The position numbers and the translations under genes were made by a program. From assembly GCA_947168395.1 (NCBI GenBank), contig CAMVLT010000017.1:1-62196 (forward strand): 62,196 nt of DNA. Direction: 5' to 3'. The DNA comes from an uncultured Prevotellaceae bacterium. GTDB taxonomy: Bacteria > Bacteroidota > Bacteroidia > Bacteroidales > Bacteroidaceae. Of the stretch, positions 1-6,919 are shown one piece after another (positions within the stretch are counted from its first letter, which is position 1; every line of letters begins with the position of its first letter). The notes under the pieces are model-generated. The model ran no database searches, was not told the origin of the DNA, and saw nothing but the letters and a program-made list of their open reading frames with translations.

Positions 1-403
1 CTAGCTTGCTCAAAATGGTGTTTTCAACGTTGGTTTGCAAGCCCTCACTGCCCATTTGGAACTGGGGGACATGACCTTTCACAACGACCTCACCCAGCAT
101 CTGTGTGTCGGGCTGCATCTGTATGTCACCTACGTTGCCCTGTCGTGCGTCGATATACTTTGTTATATATCCTATACTCGATACTTTCAGCAGACCATCT
201 TGCTTATCGGTATTGATGCTGAAAGTTCCGTCATCCTTCGTTACGGCTCCAGCAATGAAAGCGGAGTCGGCACGGTTGACGAGCACGACATTGGCAAATG
301 GCATCGGCTGGGCTTGCTCGTCAGTCACACGTCCGCTGATGCCCTGTGCAGTCGAGGCTATCGCCACGAGGCACATCATTGAAAATAGAATCAGTCTTTT
401 CAT
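1..403 (-). CDS. Outer-membrane beta-barrel receptor, N-terminal part only
   Basis: The gene is read leftward off the window edge, so only about 134 N-terminal residues are visible. They begin with a signal peptide (MKRLILFSMMCLVAIASTAQ). A carboxypeptidase-regulatory-like beta-sandwich follows at about residues 21-85 (ISGRVTDEQAQPMPFANVVL, then a DDGTF turn). Next comes a TonB-box-like LGEVVVKG and the start of a plug (QTNVENTIL). In known families this order belongs to TonB-dependent outer-membrane beta-barrel proteins of the OMP_b-brl_3 type, which differ from SusC. The start was chosen because the signal peptide begins at it. The gene lies directly downstream of a PAS-LuxR regulator, with a pair of inverted operator-like sites in between, so control by that regulator is likely. 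The ligand cannot be inferred. Confidence 0.8.
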   Translation of the reverse strand, partial: MKRLILFSMMCLVAIASTAQGISGRVTDEQAQPMPFANVVLVNRADSAFIAGAVTKDDGTFSINTDKQDGLLKVSSIGYITKYIDARQGNVGDIQMQPDTQMLGEVVVKGHVPQFQMGSEGLQTNVENTILSKL

Positions 404-457
404 ATCCTTTACGAGTTTTTGCCCGCAAAATAAATGAAACAGCCAATTAAACCTACT

Positions 458-508
458 ACCCAAATGGGTAATTCTGCATCACAGGGATGAAAAATTACCC
501 ATTTGGGT
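458..508. promoter_or_regulatory. Paired inverted operator-like sites upstream of the receptor gene
   Basis: Two 16-bp sequences, at 458-473 and 493-508, are exact reverse complements of each other. Each contains a near-palindromic core, ACCCAAATGGGT or ACCCATTTGGGT. They lie 55-105 bases before the receptor start and just after the regulator gene. No run of T follows the pair on the minus strand, so paired binding sites for the adjacent LuxR-type regulator fit better than a terminator. A hairpin role in RNA remains possible. Confidence 0.55.
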
Positions 509-541
509 AACAAAAAATGTTAAAAACGTGGGGATGACGGC

Positions 542-1297
542 TTAGACGAGGCCGTAATTGGTGGCAAGGGCGAGGGCTTCGGTGATGTTCTGCACGTCGA
601 GCTTCTCGAAAATTTGGCGGCGGTAGAACTTCACGGTGTCGAACGAGCGGAGCATCTGTCCGGCTATCTCCTTCATGGTGTAGCCCTGGGCCGAGAGCGT
701 CAGAATCTGCTTTTCCTCGGGCTTCAGGGTGATGGTCTCGCGGCTCTTCCAGCGGTGGGCCTCCAGCGAATACTCGCGCTTCTCGCCTGTATGGAACTGA
801 AAGAACTCGATGTGTCCGGCCTCCTTGTGGGGCGAAAGCGAGACGGTGCAGAGGGCCAGCCAGACGCGGCCTTCTTCGGTCATGGCAAGGGGCGTAATCT
901 TGTGATTGATAAGCAATAGACGATCGCCGTGGGTGATGTGGAAGTCGTACGACATCATACACTGGCGGCGGTTCTCCACTGGCTCGTCGTAGAAGGCGCG
1001 GAAGCCGGAGCGGTTCAGTTCGGTCAGCATCGGCACCTCATCCTCGGGCACATGGCTCAGGTAAAAGCCGTAGCCCATGCGGCGCACCTCGTCGGCAGTG
1101 TGGCCGCAGAGGAAGAGCGGATTGTCCGACACGTAGAGGAAGTTCTTGCGGTAGTAGTCGATGATGTAGATGCTCTGGTAGGTGGTCTGTGCGAATGCCT
1201 GAGCCGCCTCCACGTAAGGCTTCGCCCGCTGGTAGTCGGCATCGGTGATGCCCTCCACGCGGTTCTCGTACATAAAGAAATCGTCTATCTGTGCCAT
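542..1297 (-). CDS. PAS-domain LuxR-family transcriptional regulator
   Basis: This 251-aa cytoplasmic protein has a PAS-like sensor region at about residues 30-165 (IYIIDYYRKNFLYVSDNP is typical of the PAS core). A C-terminal LuxR/GerE helix-turn-helix follows at about 188-250 (LKPEEKQILTLSAQGYTMKE, then DTVKFYRRQIFEKL and NITEALALATNYGLV). There is no receiver domain or signal peptide, so it should sense a cytoplasmic ligand or redox cue. Proteins of this build are common in Bacteroidales beside outer-membrane receptors. It precedes the beta-barrel receptor gene by 138 bases, and the inverted sites at 458-508 are its best candidate targets. A promoter box lies about 110 bases upstream of the start, leaving a long leader. 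Confidence 0.85.
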   Translation of the reverse strand: MAQIDDFFMYENRVEGITDADYQRAKPYVEAAQAFAQTTYQSIYIIDYYRKNFLYVSDNPLFLCGHTADEVRRMGYGFYLSHVPEDEVPMLTELNRSGFRAFYDEPVENRRQCMMSYDFHITHGDRLLLINHKITPLAMTEEGRVWLALCTVSLSPHKEAGHIEFFQFHTGEKREYSLEAHRWKSRETITLKPEEKQILTLSAQGYTMKEIAGQMLRSFDTVKFYRRQIFEKLDVQNITEALALATNYGLV

Positions 1298-1407
1298 ATT
1301 GCTCTTTGTTTTATTCAGTTATACTGGTGAACGTGACGGCTTTGCGGTAAGTCACCTCCTTGTCCTCGCACTCGAAAAATTCGCGCAGCGCCTCAATATC
1401 AAGGCTA

Positions 1408-1415
1408 CAAAGTTA
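1408..1415 (-). promoter_or_regulatory. Promoter -7 box for the PAS-LuxR regulator
   Basis: TAACTTTG on the minus strand matches the Bacteroidetes sigma-ABfr -7 consensus TAnnTTTG. It would start a transcript about 100 bases before the regulator ATG. No clear -33 TTG was settled on. Confidence 0.5.
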
Positions 1416-1625
1416 CTCCAAATCTTTGAAACACCCAAATCTTTTGCAACTTTTTATAGACACATTACTTTTTTCTTTGTTAAGGGGTTCAACATGTTAG
1501 CTTCAAAGACATAGGAAAGCCTTTTTTCCTCGTTTGTATGAAATATGCTTTTGAATGTATGAAATGGCAAAACCAACTCCTTGAACTAAGTCTTGGCGTA
1601 GTTGTGCTACCAGCTTACACGAGCA

Positions 1626-1745
1626 AAAATCAAAATATACCTCATAACCTCATATAATCCTCCGAAACCCCTTTGTACACAGGGGTTTCAGCGCATGAGG
1701 TATGTTTGAGATACCTCATGGAAACCTCATAGAGACCTCATTTAT
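1626..1745 (+). repeat. 120-bp CCTCAT repeat, copy A
   Basis: The element begins with two ACCTCATA units and holds a hairpin with 9-bp arms (GAAACCCCT...AGGGGTTTC). It ends with three CCTCAT units spaced exactly 11 bp apart (1714, 1725, 1736). An inverted copy lies at 2386-2505. Together they bracket a small gene and a broken acetyltransferase gene. Confidence 0.8.
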
Positions 1746-1801
1746 GGCCTGAAATGTCATGTCGGTTGAATCGTTCGGTAGTAAGTATTATTCGTTTACA
1801 T

Positions 1802-1990
1802 TCACACTCTGCAAATCGAGTTACGGTAGGAAGCAATAATAGTCTGAATCATCATTGAACCGATACCCTCTCCACGGCAGGATTTGCTCGTGGCCAGACG
1901 GCATATCTTCAGGGCGGGATAGCTCTTGAACATCTTGCCCTGTGCGAAGAACTGCTTGCGGAAACGGTTGTAGGCGGAGTTGCTGGTCAT
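1802..1990 (-). pseudogene. GNAT acetyltransferase remnant
   Basis: A 62-codon frame retains the acetyl-CoA-binding core of a GNAT-family acetyltransferase: SYPALKICRLATSKSCRGEG followed by IGSMMIQ, where R-G-x-G-I-G is the pyrophosphate-binding signature. GNAT proteins usually have 150-180 residues, so about 90 N-terminal residues and the C-terminal strands are missing. The frame starts three bases after the stop of the 53-aa gene. Inference: this is the decayed second gene of a two-gene unit in which a small protein precedes a GNAT protein, as in toxin-antitoxin-like pairs. It is unlikely to be active. Confidence 0.65.
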
Positions 1991-1993
1991 GTC

Positions 1994-2155
1994 TTAGAAC
2001 GTGCAGTTTACACAACGAGAACGCATAAACTCGTAGTTGCGCTTCATGTTTTCCAGCCATTCACGCGAAACGGGTTCAGGATTCATCATGCGCGTCTCGA
2101 ACTTGCGCGCCTCCTCACCGTAGAGGATAGGGGTTTCCTTGATTGGTCTTGCCAT
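1994..2155 (-). CDS. Small 53-aa protein, possible antitoxin-like partner of a GNAT
   Basis: A short gene with its own promoter encodes 53 residues that begin MARPIKETPILYGEEARKFE and end RSRCVNCTF. The protein is charged and probably helical, with no signal peptide or membrane segment. Small proteins with a similar start (basic residues, then KETP and a G-E/D-A-x-x-F motif) occur before GNAT genes in Bacteroidetes. The truncated GNAT frame directly downstream fits this. Its function is not established. If it is an antitoxin, its toxin is broken here. Confidence 0.6.
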   Translation of the reverse strand: MARPIKETPILYGEEARKFETRMMNPEPVSREWLENMKRNYEFMRSRCVNCTF

Positions 2156-2188
2156 AGTAAATACGTATTAAACTTGAATATTCAGGTG

Positions 2189-2196
2189 CAAAGATA
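2189..2196 (-). promoter_or_regulatory. Promoter -7 box for the 53-aa gene
   Basis: TATCTTTG followed by CA on the minus strand is a canonical Bacteroidetes -7 element. It lies 33 bases before the small gene's ATG, which supports that gene being expressed. Confidence 0.7.
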
Positions 2197-2300
2197 CGCA
2201 TTTTCCGCGAATTAGCATAAGAAAGCCACGCTTTTTTCTCTTTTCGCAGAAAAAAGTCAATCAGTTGGCGCAGCGGGTGGGAGTTTGGGTAGGGTAAAGT

Positions 2301-2343
2301 CTGGGTTTACCGTAACTAAAGCCAGGGTTTACCGTAACTAAAC
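2301..2343 (+). repeat. Two direct repeats with 22-bp period
   Basis: CTGGGTTTACCGTAACTAAA at 2301 and CAGGGTTTACCGTAACTAAA at 2323 differ by one base and repeat with a 22-bp period. They are intergenic and not part of any recognised gene. Confidence 0.8.
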
Positions 2344-2385
2344 TCTGGGGACCCTCCGTGGGAGCCTAAATTCTTAAAGAGCTCA

Positions 2386-2505
2386 CAGATGAGGTATTTA
2401 TGAGGTATCTATGAGGTATCTCGGAGAGACCTCATGCTCCGAAACACCTTTGTAGAAAGGGGTTTCGGAGGTTTACATGAGGTTATGAGGTTCTTTTCGA
2501 TTTTT
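2386..2505 (-). repeat. 120-bp CCTCAT repeat, copy B (inverted)
   Basis: Read on the minus strand this aligns along its length with 1626-1745: paired ACCTCATA units, the GAAACCCC hairpin, then ACCTCATA units 11 bp apart. On the plus strand ATGAGG occurs at 2389, 2400 and 2411. It also lies just beyond the GH31 stop codon and could act in RNA as a 3' hairpin. Confidence 0.8.
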
Positions 2506-2523
2506 CCTATAATCCGCAAAACA

Positions 2524-4710
2524 TCAATCGCCATTTAGCTGGCGCTCGGTGCCGACTCTTACGAAGACGGGGATGTGGGCTTTATCGACGCGGGTGGTAA
2601 CGGTCTGGCCGCCTGCATAATGCTGGCCGGTGCGGTAGTCGCGCCATCCTTCACGGCTCTTAGGCAGGTAGGTCTTCCACTCGGTAACGCCAGGCTCGGT
2701 AACGGGACTGATAAGCAGCGAGGGGCCGAACATATACTCATACTGCTGCTGCAGGGCCACGGGGTCGTCGGCAAAGTCGAATACCAGGGGGCGCATCAGG
2801 GTATAGCCCTCCTTGGCGACGCGCTCGGCACACCGTTCGATGTAGGGCAACAGCTTGTAACGCTCCTTCAGGCACTCGGCGATGACGGTCTTTGCCTCGG
2901 GGCCGTAGTTCCAAGGCTCGGTGTTGCTCATGTAACCGTGGACGCGCATCAGGGGCAGGTAGACGGAGGTCTCAATCCAGCGCAGCATACGCTCGATGTA
3001 GTCCTGGTTGGTGTACTGGTCGCCAGGGCGGAAGAAGCCGCCGGCATCATACGTCCACCAAGGTACTCCGGCAGCCTGAACGCCGAGTCCAGCCACAATC
3101 TGGCGGCGGAAGGCCTCCCAGTCGTTGCCCACGTCGCCACTCCACAGGGCAGAGCCGTAGCGCTGAATACCGGGGAAACCGCAACGGGTCAGTATCATCG
3201 GCTCGCGGCCTGCCTGCACCAACCCTTCGTAAACGGTCTTGTTGACCAGCAGGGGATAAACGTTGCGCACCTGTTCGCCCGACCACTTGCCGTTGTTGAC
3301 GCGGCGGCCTGCCAGGTCGTCGTTCTCAGGCTCCGTAGCATCCTGCCACCAGGCGTCGATGCCTAACGGCACAAGACGCTCGCGGAAGTTGCGCCAATAG
3401 GAGGCGGCAGCTTCAGGATTGAAGAAGTCTATCCAGTCGGTGCCTGGTATGTAGTAATTGTCGCGCGTCATCTCCTTGCCCAAAGCCGAGTTTTTGTCAA
3501 TCTTCGACCACACGCTGAGCATGAGGCGGATGCCCATCTTGTGCAGACTGTCGGTAAGTGCCTTGGGGTCAGGGTAGTGGTCCTCGTCAAACTGCATGGA
3601 GTTCCATCCGTACTTACCCCACCACTGCCAGTCCTGCACAATCATGCTCACCGGCATCTGTTCCTTCTTAAACCGGTTGGCAGCCTCAAGGATTTCCTGC
3701 GAGGAATGGAAGCGTTCGCGGCAGTGGATGTAGCCCAAGGCCCACTTCGGCATCAGCGGGCACTCGCCCGTCAGGGAGCGGTAGGTGGCGATGACTTCAT
3801 CGGCAGAACCGACGAACACCGTATAGTCAACCTGCGTGGCAACAGGCGAACGGAAGGTCGTCGAGTTTACCACCTTATTATAATACAGGACGGGAACGTC
3901 ACCCCTTGATAGTTCTGCCGTCAGCGTATGGCGGCCTGCACTAAGGTGTACTATCTTCGAGGCCGTAGGCGGCAGCCATACATTCTGCATCTCAATGACG
4001 GGTTGTCCGTCGATGACCAGATTATGGCGTCGAGCCATTTTCTGGCCCACATCCAGCAACAGCGCATAGTCACCAGCCTCGGCAATGTCGAGCGTAGCCT
4101 CATAGATGTTACGCTGGCGCACCTCCTGGCGCCCGCCCTCGGTAGAGGTGACGTTCACCACCTCGCTGCTGCCTGCACCTTCGCGCTTGACCAGTTTGAC
4201 GCAATGGCTGCTGGGGTTGAAATCGACAAGTCCGTAGTTGTTCCACAGCACGCCGTAGCCCTTGCTCGACAACAGCATGGGCAGACTTATCTGAGTGTTG
4301 ACCTGTGTCAGTCGGCGGGTCAACCCACGTACATTCGAGTAGCCGTCCTGGAACTGCCCGAGGCCGAAGAGGCACTCATCCTTGGGCGAAACGAAGGTCA
4401 GCGTGGCAATGCCGTCAGCCAACTCATGACGTGTAGCGGTGAACACCACCCTACCCTGCCTGTTCTTCACCGTCAGCACCTGCCGGCGGGTGTCGATGTC
4501 GAACTTCACATCGCTCGAAGCCACCTCACCGTGCTTCACATAGAGCCAGTCGGGCAGGTCGCTCTTCGCGTCGTTCTCAGCATATTGAACTCGCACAGCA
4601 TTGCGTGCCACGGTGGTCACCGTCAGTTGTCCTTTACCAAACTTGACTGTCTTGGCCTCGGAAGCCAAGAATGTCGTCATCGCTAAAATCGTCAACAGAA
4701 TCTTCTTCAT
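2524..4710 (-). CDS. GH31 alpha-glycosidase, probable alpha-xylosidase
   Basis: This is a secreted 728-aa family GH31 enzyme with a signal peptide (MKKILLTILAMTTFLASEA). An N-terminal beta-sandwich is followed by an inserted PA14-like domain at about residues 185-295 and a catalytic barrel at about 315-640. The catalytic nucleophile is D457 (WWQDATEPE) and the acid/base is D526 (LWSGDVGND). Among GH31 enzymes, a PA14 insert is known from Bacteroides ovatus alpha-xylosidases. Together with the xylan genes next door, this suggests removal of alpha-linked xylose (or another alpha-sugar) from decorated xylan. It is read away from the xylan operon from a divergent promoter region. Alpha-glucosidase activity cannot be excluded from sequence alone. 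Confidence 0.88.
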   Translation of the reverse strand: MKKILLTILAMTTFLASEAKTVKFGKGQLTVTTVARNAVRVQYAENDAKSDLPDWLYVKHGEVASSDVKFDIDTRRQVLTVKNRQGRVVFTATRHELADGIATLTFVSPKDECLFGLGQFQDGYSNVRGLTRRLTQVNTQISLPMLLSSKGYGVLWNNYGLVDFNPSSHCVKLVKREGAGSSEVVNVTSTEGGRQEVRQRNIYEATLDIAEAGDYALLLDVGQKMARRHNLVIDGQPVIEMQNVWLPPTASKIVHLSAGRHTLTAELSRGDVPVLYYNKVVNSTTFRSPVATQVDYTVFVGSADEVIATYRSLTGECPLMPKWALGYIHCRERFHSSQEILEAANRFKKEQMPVSMIVQDWQWWGKYGWNSMQFDEDHYPDPKALTDSLHKMGIRLMLSVWSKIDKNSALGKEMTRDNYYIPGTDWIDFFNPEAAASYWRNFRERLVPLGIDAWWQDATEPENDDLAGRRVNNGKWSGEQVRNVYPLLVNKTVYEGLVQAGREPMILTRCGFPGIQRYGSALWSGDVGNDWEAFRRQIVAGLGVQAAGVPWWTYDAGGFFRPGDQYTNQDYIERMLRWIETSVYLPLMRVHGYMSNTEPWNYGPEAKTVIAECLKERYKLLPYIERCAERVAKEGYTLMRPLVFDFADDPVALQQQYEYMFGPSLLISPVTEPGVTEWKTYLPKSREGWRDYRTGQHYAGGQTVTTRVDKAHIPVFVRVGTERQLNGD

Positions 4711-4735
4711 TGTTCTAAGTTACTTTTACAGGCTA

Positions 4736-4743
4736 CAAAGTTA
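4736..4743 (-). promoter_or_regulatory. Promoter -7 box for GH31
   Basis: TAACTTTG on the minus strand, followed by TAGCC, lies 26 bases before the GH31 ATG. It matches TAnnTTTG. Confidence 0.6.
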
Positions 4744-4851
4744 CAAAAGAAAATGGGGAGCGAGGGCTGTTTTGTGTCTCACAAACTTTTCTCCTTGTGC
4801 CAAAACGGCCTTACATGTAAAAAAACATTAAAGAAAGATGCAAGTTTAGGA

Positions 4852-4859
4852 TATTTTTG
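4852..4859 (+). promoter_or_regulatory. Promoter -7 box for the xylan esterase operon
   Basis: TATTTTTG followed by C matches TAnnTTTG and lies 45 bases before the esterase ATG. It is divergent from the GH31 promoter in a 193-base intergenic region. Confidence 0.5.
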
Positions 4860-4903
4860 CTAAATTTGCTGCAAATAAGCAAAACCACTAAAAACGTAGA
4901 GCT

Positions 4904-6901
4904 ATGAAAAAAGCATTAGTTTGTCTGACCGCCGCGCTGTGTGCAGTCACAGCCAGTGCCCAACCACGCCCCAATGATGACGGGACGGTGACTTTCCAGT
5001 ACAAGAACGAACAGGCCAAGAGCGTGCTCGTCGATGTGCAGTTTGCAGGACGTAAGGAGATGACCCGAGGTGCCGACGGCACGTGGACGGTGACACTGGG
5101 GCCTGTCGCCCCCGACATGTACCCCTACTGCTATATTGTAGACGGAGTGAGCATCATGGACCCTGAGAATCCACAGTACTTCCCCAACGAGGGCTTTAAG
5201 AACAGCCTGTTGGAGATACCTTCGAAAGACGGCTCGCTGCCACACGACATCCGCCCTGTGCCCCACGGACGTTTAGAGTATATTCACTACTACTCCAAGA
5301 GCCTCGGAGGCACGAACCAGGCCGTCGTCTACCTGCCGCCCAGCTACAACAGCGGGATGGGACAGGGATTCAACATGGGGGACCAGAAGAAGTATCCCGT
5401 ATTCTACCTCATCAGCGGCACGACCGACACGGAAGAGGTGTACTATAAGGTAGGACGTGTGAACTACATCCTGGACAACCTGATAGCCGATGACAAAGCG
5501 AAGGAGATGATTGTCGTGCTGCCCTACGGCAACCCGACGAAGCTTCTTGCCACGCCTACCGCCCCCACGGCTCCACAGACCCGCTTTGGCGGCGACGTGT
5601 TCAGCAAAGACCTCATCAACGACCTGATGCCCTACATCGAGAAGAACTACCGTACCATCAATAATCGCGACAACCGCGCCATCGGCGGTTTCTCACGCGG
5701 CGGCAACCAGGCTCTGTTCAACGGTCTGACCAACCTCGACAAGTTCTCGTACCTGTGCAGCTACAGCTCGTTCACCTCGACCGACATAGCCGACGTCTAC
5801 GACAACGCTGACGATACGAACAAGAAGATTCGTCTGTTCTGGCTCGGCGTCGGTACCGATGACTTCCTCTATGGCAACGCCCGCGACTACATGGAGTTCC
5901 TCGACAAGAAGGGCATACGCAGCGTCAAGGAGTTCACTACCGATAAGTTCGGCCACACATGGATGAACGCCAAGTACTTCCTCGCGAAGACCCTGCCGCT
6001 GCTGTTCAACAAGAAGGCTGCCGAGGCTGCCATGAAGGACGGACAGCCCGCTCCCGCCGCTACCGGCAAGGAACAGCAGTTCACACCGGGGGTCATGGCA
6101 CGTCTGTTCCCGAAACCCATCATATCGCCTGAATACGGCGAACAGGGCATCACCTTCCGCTTCAAGGCTCCCGAGGCCAAGCAGGTGGAACTGGCCTGCG
6201 AGATGCTGCCCCTCAAGACGGCGATGGTGCGCGACTCCGACGGTGTATGGTCGGCCACGCTCCACGACTATATGTTCGCGACCTTCGAATACTGCTTCAT
6301 CGTCGACGGCACGCCCGTTGCCGACCCCAGCAACATGCTGCTGTCGCCCAACAAGGGCTTCAAGTACAGCATTGCCGACAATCCCCGCTCGCCCTTCAAC
6401 TTCGCTTCGATGGGCGAGATGGAGCACGGCCGCGTAGGCTACGACGTTGAGCGGCAGGAGGCTTGGTACATGTCGCCCATGCCCAAGACACCTTCCATGC
6501 CGACCTTCATCCAACTGATACCCGGCGAGGGCGACACGATGGAAAGCTGGTTCAAAGTAGGCGGTGCCGATGCCATTGCCGACCGGCTCATTGCCGACGG
6601 CAAGACCCGTCCTTGCATCATCACCACCAGTTCGCTGGAGTTCATGCAACAAGGCGGTCCCCAGATGCCGGGCTTCGGCATAAAGACCCTGCGTGCCGAT
6701 GACTTCCCCACCTGGCCACAGCGCCGCCGTGCCCTCTTCAAGTTGCTGATTGACATCGGCAAGCAGCCCGCCCCCAACTTCGGCGGTTTCGGTGGCGGTG
6801 GCGGCTTCGGAGGCCAGCGTCCTCAGGGCGGCGGCTTCGGCGGAGGCGGCGGTTTCGGTGGTGGCGGCTTCGGAGGCCAGCGTCCACAAGGAGGATTCTA
6901 A
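4904..6901 (+). CDS. CE1-like esterase with a degenerate second module and Gly-rich tail
   Basis: This is a secreted 665-aa protein with a signal peptide ending at TASAQ (residue 20). Module 1 has an E-set/CBM48-like sandwich (about 22-110) and an esterase-D alpha/beta-hydrolase (about 125-370) with Ser264 in GGFSRGG, an Asp at 319-320 (GTDD) and His351 (FGHTW), so it should be active. CE1 enzymes of this build release ferulate or acetate from xylan. Module 2 repeats the E-set (about 400-500). Its hydrolase part (about 505-620) is only some 115 residues and lacks a GxSxG motif, so it is probably inactive. The last ~40 residues are almost only Gly, Phe and Gln with two GGQRPQGG units. It is the first gene of an operon with GH2, 18 bases downstream, and GH95. 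Confidence 0.85.
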   Translation: MKKALVCLTAALCAVTASAQPRPNDDGTVTFQYKNEQAKSVLVDVQFAGRKEMTRGADGTWTVTLGPVAPDMYPYCYIVDGVSIMDPENPQYFPNEGFKNSLLEIPSKDGSLPHDIRPVPHGRLEYIHYYSKSLGGTNQAVVYLPPSYNSGMGQGFNMGDQKKYPVFYLISGTTDTEEVYYKVGRVNYILDNLIADDKAKEMIVVLPYGNPTKLLATPTAPTAPQTRFGGDVFSKDLINDLMPYIEKNYRTINNRDNRAIGGFSRGGNQALFNGLTNLDKFSYLCSYSSFTSTDIADVYDNADDTNKKIRLFWLGVGTDDFLYGNARDYMEFLDKKGIRSVKEFTTDKFGHTWMNAKYFLAKTLPLLFNKKAAEAAMKDGQPAPAATGKEQQFTPGVMARLFPKPIISPEYGEQGITFRFKAPEAKQVELACEMLPLKTAMVRDSDGVWSATLHDYMFATFEYCFIVDGTPVADPSNMLLSPNKGFKYSIADNPRSPFNFASMGEMEHGRVGYDVERQEAWYMSPMPKTPSMPTFIQLIPGEGDTMESWFKVGGADAIADRLIADGKTRPCIITTSSLEFMQQGGPQMPGFGIKTLRADDFPTWPQRRRALFKLLIDIGKQPAPNFGGFGGGGGFGGQRPQGGGFGGGGGFGGGGFGGQRPQGGF

Positions 6902-6919
6902 CCAACAAGTCCCAACAAT

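Larger units (their letters stand above)
1298..1801. other. Gene-poor stretch: regulator leader, promoter, repeat copy A
   Basis: On the minus strand this stretch holds the ~100-base leader of the LuxR-type regulator. The leader has an open frame of about 30 codons without an ATG that reads like protein (EALREFFECEDKEVTYRKAV) and ends at 1312-1320, perhaps a gene remnant. It also holds a -7 box at 1408-1415 and copy A of the 120-bp repeat at 1626-1745. Nothing recognisable was seen at 1440-1625. Confidence 0.4.
2156..2523. other. Intergenic stretch: promoter, 22-bp repeats, repeat copy B
   Basis: No gene was found here. The stretch contains the promoter of the 53-aa gene, a GGGTAGGGTAAA motif near 2288, two 21-bp direct repeats at 2301-2343 and repeat copy B at 2386-2505, just past the stop codon of the GH31 gene. 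Confidence 0.6.

Noticed and set aside
458..508. Intrinsic terminator for the PAS-LuxR gene
   Set aside because: The stem would be long enough but no T-run follows on the minus strand, and the two halves are separately near-palindromic, which fits binding sites better.
1821..2060. 79-codon minus-strand frame
   Set aside because: It is out of frame with both the 53-aa gene and the GNAT remnant and has no motif.
5693..6889. 398-codon frame opposite the CE1-like esterase
   Set aside because: It is antisense to a gene with clear domains; long frames opposite GC-rich third positions arise by codon bias. It shows no signal peptide or motif.
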